A stretch of 18,251 nucleotides of DNA, from NCBI GenBank assembly GCA_018715585.1, contig DVLH01000312.1:1-18251 (forward strand), written 5' to 3'. This DNA is from Candidatus Aphodomonas merdavium. GTDB taxonomy: Bacteria; Bacillota; Clostridia; Christensenellales; Aristaeellaceae. A model generated the notes under the pieces. That model did no database searches. It saw only the letters and a list, made by a program, of their open reading frames with translations, and was not told the DNA's origin. The translations under genes were made by a program, and so were the position numbers. Shown here one piece after another: positions 14,851 to 18,251 of this stretch. Every line of letters starts with the position of its first letter. Within the stretch, counting starts at the first letter, position 1.

Positions 14851-15477
14851 ATGGATCAAATCCGGATCGGGAGGTTCATTGCAGAGCGGAGAAAGGCGCA
14901 AAGCATGACCCAAAGACAGCTGGCCGGGCTGCTGCTGGTCAGCGACAAGACGGTTTCAAAATGGGAATGCGGCAAAGGCCTCCCGGATGTTTCGCTGATG
15001 CTGCCCCTGTGCGGGGCGCTCCAGATTACCGTCAACGACCTGCTTTCAGGAGAGAAGGTTTCTGAGCTTGACTATCGTGCAAAAGCGGAGGAAAACATGA
15101 TGGAGCTGATGAAAGAAAACGCACAGAACAAAAGAAGAATAGCACTTTCTGCCGCTTGCGGAGCGGTAACGGTCACGGCGGTCTGTTCGCTCGTCGTCAA
15201 CGCGTCCTATTTGCCGCTTCCCGTTGGCGTGCGCATTGCATTGCTTGCACTCGCCGTCGCGGTGGCAGTGGTGGGGATTGGAGCGGCCGCCGTGCTGGAT
15301 GCGAAGGCGGGGTATTATGAATGCCCGCACTGCAAGGCGCTTTTCATTCCGACAATGGCTGCATACGTCAAAGGATACCACACCATTACGCGGCGGAGGC
15401 TGACATGCCCTGCGTGCGGAAGAACGAGCATGTGCCGGCGCCGCGTTGTGCTCAAGCCGCAACAGCAGGAGAAATAG
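14851..15477 (+). CDS. XRE-family regulator with two membrane helices and a zinc-ribbon-like tail
   Basis: A 208-residue protein. Residues 4-66 form a Cro/C1-type helix-turn-helix (IGRFIAERRKAQSMTQRQLA, then VSDKTVSKWECGKGLPDV). A charged linker (67-95) leads to two hydrophobic helices (about 97-118 and 125-149). The tail has CPHC (158-161) and CPAC (186-189), a likely zinc ribbon. HTH domains joined to membrane helices are widespread in Firmicutes and often of unknown signal. Here the DNA-binding and Cys domains would both face the cytoplasm if the two helices form a hairpin. AAGGAGG (14837-14843) precedes ATG. It is bounded by terminators on both sides, so it is probably a single-gene unit. 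Its targets are unknown. Confidence 0.85.
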   Translation: MDQIRIGRFIAERRKAQSMTQRQLAGLLLVSDKTVSKWECGKGLPDVSLMLPLCGALQITVNDLLSGEKVSELDYRAKAEENMMELMKENAQNKRRIALSAACGAVTVTAVCSLVVNASYLPLPVGVRIALLALAVAVAVVGIGAAAVLDAKAGYYECPHCKALFIPTMAAYVKGYHTITRRRLTCPACGRTSMCRRRVVLKPQQQEK

Positions 15478-15492
15478 CGCGCCTGAAAGATC

Positions 15493-15529
15493 TCCCCTTC
15501 GCCCGGAAAGGGCGAGGGGGACTTTTTTT
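15493..15529 (+). terminator. Intrinsic terminator after the XRE regulator gene
   Basis: TCCCCTTCGCCC (15493-15504) pairs with GGGCGAGGGGGA (15510-15521), with one G-T pair, around a GGAAA loop, followed by CTTTTTTT (15522-15529). This is a strong terminator that insulates the pst operon from the regulator gene. Confidence 0.9.
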
Positions 15530-15560
15530 GCCGAAAGGCGGCGCGGGTGAGGGACGGATG

Positions 15561-15601
15561 TTTTACATGCATTTTACAATTGTGTGCCGGTAGGCTTTAC
15601 G
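15561..15601 (+). promoter_or_regulatory. Candidate PhoP (Pho) box upstream of pstS
   Basis: TTTTACA occurs at 15561-15567 and again at 15572-15578, a direct repeat with an 11-base period, and a third related CTTTACG lies at 15595-15601. The PhoP response regulator of Firmicutes is known to bind TTAACA/TTTACA-type direct repeats spaced about 11 bases apart. A weak -10-like TACGAT follows at 15611-15616, so the repeats would sit where a PhoP activator binds. The placement before pstS fits phosphate-starvation control. Confidence 0.55.
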
Positions 15602-15661
15602 TTGTTGCGCTACGATACAGCCGTAACGAGGAAAAAACAAAATGAAAAGGAGAAAAAGAAA

Positions 15662-16534
15662 ATGAAAAAAAGGTTGATTGCGGTCGTAGCTTTTGCGCTT
15701 GCATCGGTGCTATGCGCGTGCACGGCATTGGCAGAATTTGACTCTGGCAAGGAGATCGGCGTGATTTCCCGTGAAAATGGTTCTGGAACGCGCAGCGCGT
15801 TTATCGAGCTGTTCGGCATCGAGAGCGAAAACGAAAACGGCGAAAAGATGGATAACACGACGCAGAACGCCGTCGTGACGGACAAGACGTCCGTGATGAT
15901 GACGACAGTGGCGGGCGATCTTTATTCCATCGGTTACATCTCGCTTGGTTCCTTGAATGAAACCGTGAAGGCCGTGAAGATTGACGGCGTCGAGGCGAGC
16001 GTGGAAAATATCCAGAACGGGTCGTACAAAATCTCCAGGCCGTTCAATATCGCCACCAAGGCAGAGGTGAGCGAAGCGGCACAGGATTTCATCAACTACA
16101 TCATGAGCGCCCAAGGTCAGCAGGTGATCAAGGACAATGGCTACATCCCTATCGATGAGGATGCTGCGACCTATGAACCGTCGGTTGCTACGGGCAAAGT
16201 GGTCGTCGCTGGCTCCAGCTCTGTCTCTCCTGTGATGGAGAAGCTCCAGGAAGCCTACCAGGCGATCAATCCGGATGTGACGATTGAACTCCAGCAGAGC
16301 GACTCTTCCACTGGTATGACCAGCGCGATTGACGGTTCGTGCGATATCGGCATGGCCTCTCGTGAGCTGAAGGAATCCGAGCTGGAAAAGGGCCTTGTGC
16401 CGGTCGTCATCGCCATGGATGGCATCGCCGTCATCGTCAACAACGATTGCCCGCTGGACGCCCTGGAGAGCGAACAGGTCAAGCAAATCTTTACGGGTGA
16501 GCTGACGCGCTGGGACGAGGTGCTGGGCGAATAA
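15662..16534 (+). CDS. pstS: PstS-type phosphate-binding protein with circularly permuted sequence order
   Basis: Extracytoplasmic phosphate receptor that hands phosphate to the PstC/PstA channel encoded next. The 290-residue protein has a signal sequence (MKKR plus a hydrophobic core). Either C20 in LCAC is a poor lipobox cysteine or cleavage occurs after ALA (24). Blocks normal for the second half of PstS come first: SRENGSGTRSAF (36-47), IGYISLGSL (90-98), RPFNIATK (126-133) and the DFINYIMSAQGQ region. Blocks normal for the first half come last: VVAGSSSVSPVMEKL (181-195), CDIGMASREL (227-236), DGIAVIVNN (253-261) and IFTGELTRWDEV (276-287). ATG 15662 is chosen for AGGAG at 15648-15652 and the signal peptide; longer in-frame starts lack a ribosome site. 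Similar proteins may exist in other clostridia. Confidence 0.9.
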   Translation: MKKRLIAVVAFALASVLCACTALAEFDSGKEIGVISRENGSGTRSAFIELFGIESENENGEKMDNTTQNAVVTDKTSVMMTTVAGDLYSIGYISLGSLNETVKAVKIDGVEASVENIQNGSYKISRPFNIATKAEVSEAAQDFINYIMSAQGQQVIKDNGYIPIDEDAATYEPSVATGKVVVAGSSSVSPVMEKLQEAYQAINPDVTIELQQSDSSTGMTSAIDGSCDIGMASRELKESELEKGLVPVVIAMDGIAVIVNNDCPLDALESEQVKQIFTGELTRWDEVLGE

Positions 16535-16548
16535 CGCACAGACAATTG

Positions 16549-16580
16549 GCGCAGGCTGCGGCGAAAGCCGCAGCCTGCGC
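16549..16580 (+). other. Perfect GAAA-capped hairpin between pstS and pstC
   Basis: GCGCAGGCTGCGGC (16549-16562) and GCCGCAGCCTGCGC (16567-16580) pair over 14 bases with no mismatch around a GAAA tetraloop. No T-run follows; instead the pstC Shine-Dalgarno (AAGGAG, 16585-16590) comes five bases later. It is probably a 3'-protecting or processing stem that keeps pstS mRNA more abundant than pstC, as seen in other binding-protein-dependent transporter operons. Confidence 0.75.
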
Positions 16581-16597
16581 TGATAAGGAGCGCGAGC

Positions 16598-17449
16598 ATG
16601 AGTAGATTCAAAGAAAACCTGATGCGGGCTGTGTTTCTCCTGACGGCGTGCGTTTCCATCGCCGCCGTTGCGCTCATTTGCGTCTTTCTGCTGGCCAACG
16701 GCGTCCCCGCCATTGCGGAAATCGGCCTGTTCCGCTTCCTGTTCGGCATGCAGTGGCGGCCGGAAAACAATCTCTTCGGCATTTTCCCCATGATCGTCGG
16801 CAGCGTTTATGTGACAGCGGGCGCGCTGGCTGTGGGCGTTCCGGTAGGCATTTTAACGGCTGTTTTCCTGGCACGGTTTTGTCCTCGCTGGCTATATAAG
16901 CTGTTCAAACCTGTTGTAAATCTGATGGCGGGGGTTCCGTCGGTCGTCTATGGCTTTTTTGGACTTGTGGTGCTGGTACCGTTCGTGCGGGAGCAGTTTG
17001 GCGGCAGGGGAATGAGCGTGATGACGGCGTCGCTTCTGCTGGGGCTGATGATTTTGCCCACGGTGATCAGCGTGTCCGAGGCGGCGATTGCCGCCGTGCC
17101 GGCGAGCTATTACGAGGGCGGCCTGGCGCTGGGCGCTTCGCATGAGCGCAGCGTGTTTCATACGGTGCTCCCCGCCGCAAAAAGCGGCATTCTTGCGGGC
17201 GTTGTGCTTGGCGTGGGCAGGGCCGTCGGCGAGACGATGGCCGTGATGATGGTTGCGGGCAATCAGCCGGTTATTCCGGGCAAACTGACGGACGGCGTTC
17301 GGACGCTGACGGCAAACATCGCCCTGGAGATGGGGTATTCCACGGACCTGCATCGGGAAGCGCTGATCGCCACGGCTGTGGTGCTGTTTGTCTTCGTGCT
17401 GATCATCAACCTCTGCTTTTCCCTGCTGAAAAGGAGGGAGCGCGCATGA
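16598..17449 (+). CDS. pstC: PstC, phosphate ABC transporter permease
   Basis: Membrane subunit of the high-affinity phosphate importer, pairing with PstA to form the channel energised by the ATPase PstB. The 283-residue protein has about six hydrophobic helices (first at about 10-33). It carries the permease conserved stretch MAGVPSVVYGFFGL and the EAA loop EGGLALGASHERSVFHTVLP that docks onto PstB. GRAVGETMAVMMVAGNQP is a further PstC family signature. The start ATG follows AAGGAG (16585-16590), and the stop overlaps the pstA start (ATGA), so both permeases are made together. Confidence 0.95.
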   Translation: MSRFKENLMRAVFLLTACVSIAAVALICVFLLANGVPAIAEIGLFRFLFGMQWRPENNLFGIFPMIVGSVYVTAGALAVGVPVGILTAVFLARFCPRWLYKLFKPVVNLMAGVPSVVYGFFGLVVLVPFVREQFGGRGMSVMTASLLLGLMILPTVISVSEAAIAAVPASYYEGGLALGASHERSVFHTVLPAAKSGILAGVVLGVGRAVGETMAVMMVAGNQPVIPGKLTDGVRTLTANIALEMGYSTDLHREALIATAVVLFVFVLIINLCFSLLKRRERA

Positions 17450-18251
17450 ACGGACGGCGGCGGAAAAAGGCGGCGGCATTCCGGCGGGACCCGTATTCCT
17501 TTTTCCTCTTTGCGGCGGTATGGGGCGCCGCGCTGCTTGCGGCGCTCGCGTTTGCGTTTGTGATCGGCTATATCCTCTTAAAGGGCGTCGTGCATCTCTC
17601 CCCGAGCCTTTTTGCGTGGCGGTATACGTCGGAAAACGTATCGCTTGTGCCGGCGCTGATCAACACCCTCTGGGTTACGGCGCTCTCGCTGCTGGTCGCC
17701 ACGCCCGTCGGCATTGGGGCGGCAGTGTATTTGAGCGAATACGCGCGGCGCGGCAACCGCCTTGTCGGCGTGGTGCGCGTGACGGCGGAGACGCTTTCCG
17801 GCATACCGTCGATTGTGTACGGGCTGTTTGGGGCGCTGTTTTTCGTGAAGTTTATCGGGCTTGGGCTGTCGCTCCTTTCGGGAGCGCTGACGCTTGCGGT
17901 GATGGTGCTGCCGCTCGTGCTGCGCACGGCCGAAGAGGCGCTGCGCGCGGTGCCGGACAGCTATCGCGAGGGAAGTTTCGGGCTGGGGGCGGGACGGCTG
18001 CGCACGGTGTTTCGCGTCGTGCTGCCAAGCGCGGTCCCGGGCATCCTTTCGGGCGTCCTGCTGGCGATGGGGCGCATCGTCGGCGAATCGGCGGCGCTCA
18101 TCTTTACGGCCGGGACGGTTGCAAAGGCGGCGGGGAGCCTGCTGGATTCCGCCCGGACGCTGTCGGTGCATATGTATGTCATCTCCGGCGAGGGCCTCTA
18201 TCTTGAAGAGACCTATGCGACGGCGGTGGTGCTGATGGCGCTTGTGGCGGC
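17446..18251 (+). CDS. pstA: PstA, phosphate ABC transporter permease (3' end beyond the window)
   Basis: Second permease subunit of the phosphate importer, incomplete: 268 codons are present and no stop is reached. ATG 17446 overlaps the pstC stop and has AAGGAGGG (17431-17438) upstream. The basic N-terminus (MNGRRRKKAAAFRR) precedes the first helix. Visible family features are NTLWVTALSLLVATPVGIGA, AETLSGIPSIVYGLFG, the EAA loop EGSFGLGAGRLRTVFRVVLP and GRIVGESAALIFTAG. The last segment, EETYATAVVLMALVAA, is the final helix, so only a few dozen residues are missing. pstB and probably phoU would be expected next. Confidence 0.95.
   Translation, partial: MNGRRRKKAAAFRRDPYSFFLFAAVWGAALLAALAFAFVIGYILLKGVVHLSPSLFAWRYTSENVSLVPALINTLWVTALSLLVATPVGIGAAVYLSEYARRGNRLVGVVRVTAETLSGIPSIVYGLFGALFFVKFIGLGLSLLSGALTLAVMVLPLVLRTAEEALRAVPDSYREGSFGLGAGRLRTVFRVVLPSAVPGILSGVLLAMGRIVGESAALIFTAGTVAKAAGSLLDSARTLSVHMYVISGEGLYLEETYATAVVLMALVA

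Noticed and set aside
15584..15661. Longer N-terminus for PstS starting at 15584
   Set aside because: It adds 26 polar residues before a normal signal peptide and begins within the phased-repeat region, upstream of the likely transcription start.
17520..18206. Plus-strand open frame of 228 codons at the right end
   Set aside because: It is an alternative frame of pstA, which is open to the window end in the correct frame with all permease motifs.
1..18251. CRISPR array, tRNA, rRNA or insertion sequence
   Set aside because: No regularly spaced repeats, cloverleaf-like or rRNA-like stretches, transposase motifs or terminal inverted repeats with target duplications were seen on reading both strands.

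Overview
The window is a GC-rich piece of a Gram-positive, low-GC-lineage (Firmicutes/Clostridia-type) chromosome. The clues are strong AGGAGG-type ribosome binding sites, GTG and TTG starts, a division-and-wall (dcw) cluster whose class B PBP carries two PASTA domains, an SpoVE/FtsW-type SEDS protein and secreted proteins with Gram-positive signal peptides. The genus cannot be fixed from the sequence; a gut-type clostridial lineage is an inference. Nearly all genes lie on the + strand.

Region 1 (1-8600): the tail of an unidentified gene, a sigma-A-like promoter at 201-229, then a collinear wall/division operon mraZ - ftsL-like - pbpB/spoVD-like - murE - mraY - murD - ftsW. It encodes a transcriptional autoregulator, a divisome scaffold, the septal transpeptidase and glycosyltransferase pair, and the UDP-MurNAc-peptide and lipid I steps. 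rsmH (between mraZ and ftsL), murF (between murE and mraY) and murG/ftsQ/ftsZ (after ftsW) are not in their usual places. Two strong hairpins close the operon at 8690-8773.

Region 2 (8792-11150): a minus-strand YkgJ-type cysteine-cluster protein converges on the wall operon. Divergent from it, and from a well-formed promoter, runs an orphan beta-class DNA methyltransferase, translationally coupled (ATGA overlap) to a protein of unknown function built from an internal duplication.

Region 3 (11195-14744): three consecutive secreted proteins of unknown function, the last two probably paralogues, ended by a strong terminator. Region 4 (14851-15529): an XRE-type regulator fused to two membrane helices and a zinc-ribbon-like tail, with its own terminator.

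Region 5 (15561-18251): the phosphate uptake operon pstS-pstC-pstA, preceded by 11-bp-phased TTTTACA repeats that look like a PhoP box. PstS is the most striking item: its two sequence halves are in swapped order relative to canonical PstS, i.e. a circular permutation. A perfect 14-bp GAAA-capped hairpin separates pstS from pstC. pstA runs off the end of the window. No tRNA, rRNA, CRISPR array or insertion sequence was seen.
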